Assembly: GCA_900753165.1 (NCBI GenBank)
Contig: CAADYC010000037.1
Span: 1-22,641, forward strand
DNA: 22,641 bases
Origin: Clostridia bacterium
GTDB lineage: Bacteria > Bacillota > Clostridia > TANB77 > CAG-508
Direction of reading: 5' to 3'
How positions within the stretch are numbered: the first letter of the stretch is position 1; each line of letters starts with the position of its first letter. The position numbers and the translations under genes are program-made. This document shows positions 21,904 through 22,641 of the stretch, one piece after another. The notes under the pieces are model-generated. The model did not search any database. It saw only the letters and a program-made list of their open reading frames with translations, and was not told the DNA's origin.

Positions 21904-22641
21904 ATGGAAATAGAATTAAAAGAAAATGAGAGAATAGATGACTTAGAATTTAAGGATTTAAAAATAATACAAAATACAAAAGGCTTTTGTTTTGGAATTG
22001 ATGCAGTACTATTATCAGATTTTGCAAAAAATATTAAGAAAAATACAAAAGTATTGGATATGGGGACTGGAACAGGAATAATATCAATTTTATTATGTGG
22101 AAAAACAAATTTAGAAAAAATTATAGGGGTAGAAGTTCAAAAAGAAGTTGCAGATATGGCAAAAAGAAGTTCAAAATTAAATAATCTAGAAAATAAATTT
22201 GAAATAATAAATGAAAATATTATTAATTTAGATAAAATATATGAAAGAAATTCTTTTGATGTTATAGTTACAAATCCACCATATAAAAAAGAAAATACTG
22301 GAATAGTAAATGAAGAAAAAAAGAAACTTATTTCAAGACATGAAGTATTAGCAAAGTTAGAAGACTATATAAAAATATCTAATAAATTGTTAAAAGATAA
22401 AGGGGAATTTTATATGGTTCATAGACCAGAAAGATTAGTTGATATTATTTCATATATGAGACAATATAAAATTGAACCAAAAGAAATAAGATTTGTATGT
22501 TCACATGAAAATGAGCCACCTAAATTAGTATTAATTAAAGGTGTAAAAAATGCAAATCCTTTTTTGAAATTTAAAGAGAATTTATATATTTATAATAAAG
22601 ATGGAAATTATACAGAGGAAATTTATAAAATATATAATAAA
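21904..22641 (+). CDS. TrmN6/YabB-type tRNA (adenine-N6)-methyltransferase, 3' truncated
   Basis: An open frame from ATG 21904 to the window end (246 codons, no stop), so the 3' end is missing but probably short. The N-terminus has the family segment DLKIIQNTKGFCFGIDAVLL. SAM-binding motif I is VLDMGTGTGIISILL at residues 50-64, and the catalytic NPPY motif of N6-adenine methyltransferases is at 124-127. Later come LISRHEVLAKLEDYI and FYMVHRPERLVDII, typical of TrmN6/YabB proteins that modify A37 of tRNA1(Val). The ribosome binding site is weak (AGAGAAAGAGAAAG purine stretch). The methyltransferase class is certain; the tRNA target is by family analogy. Confidence 0.9.
   Translation, partial: MEIELKENERIDDLEFKDLKIIQNTKGFCFGIDAVLLSDFAKNIKKNTKVLDMGTGTGIISILLCGKTNLEKIIGVEVQKEVADMAKRSSKLNNLENKFEIINENIINLDKIYERNSFDVIVTNPPYKKENTGIVNEEKKKLISRHEVLAKLEDYIKISNKLLKDKGEFYMVHRPERLVDIISYMRQYKIEPKEIRFVCSHENEPPKLVLIKGVKNANPFLKFKENLYIYNKDGNYTEEIYKIYNK

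Overview
The window is very AT-rich DNA with standard-code genes and strong GGAGG-type ribosome binding sites. The gene set (ParB, DUF4446, GerMN-domain protein, a fused acyl-CoA dehydratase activase) points to an anaerobic Firmicute of class Clostridia, probably an uncultured gut lineage. Species cannot be named from the sequence alone.

Layout. Positions 1-850 hold the 3' end of parB and a DUF4446 membrane protein, an origin-proximal housekeeping pair. Positions 993-1251 hold two serine tRNA genes (UGA and GCU), each followed by a hairpin with a T tract. Positions 1384-13864, all on the + strand, form the main item of interest: a locus resembling a type IV secretion system (T4SS). It contains three VirB2-like pilins behind a clean promoter and ahead of a terminator. 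After a 354-base gap with its own extended -10 promoter and a perfect DnaA-box sequence come a PrgI/VirB3-like protein, a membrane-anchored protein resembling a VirB4 N-terminal domain, a complete VirB4 ATPase, a VirB6-like polytopic protein with a long hydrophilic tail, a single-span protein with an NTF2/VirB8-like fold, a cell-wall hydrolase (phage-tail-type lysozyme plus NlpC/P60) broken by a frameshift, and a second, larger VirB8-like protein. No relaxase, VirD4 coupling protein, VirB11 ATPase, integrase or attachment repeat is visible. The locus looks like a trans-envelope machine without the DNA-processing parts of a conjugative element.

On the minus strand, converging on this locus, is a membrane-anchored J-domain protein with 42-base tandem repeats, followed upstream by a 57-residue membrane protein with its own promoter and hairpin. 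Divergent from these is a patatin-like phospholipase (15044-15901), followed by a 23-residue peptide gene with a perfect Shine-Dalgarno sequence and a strong terminator. Positions 16204-20529 (minus) encode a 1441-residue acyl-CoA dehydratase activase fusion with a promoter and a long inverted repeat in its leader. Positions 20751-21290 encode a GerMN-domain protein. They are followed by a hairpin-rich non-coding stretch, a small polyproline protein on the minus strand, and the start of a TrmN6-type methyltransferase that runs off the window.

How the genes fit together: within 1384-13864 the inferred assembly is exported pilins, an inner-membrane platform (VirB3/VirB6-like), a motor (VirB4), periplasm-like-face adaptors (two VirB8-like proteins) and a peptidoglycan-cutting enzyme to open the wall. 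The substrate is unknown. The flanking genes look like ordinary chromosomal genes.
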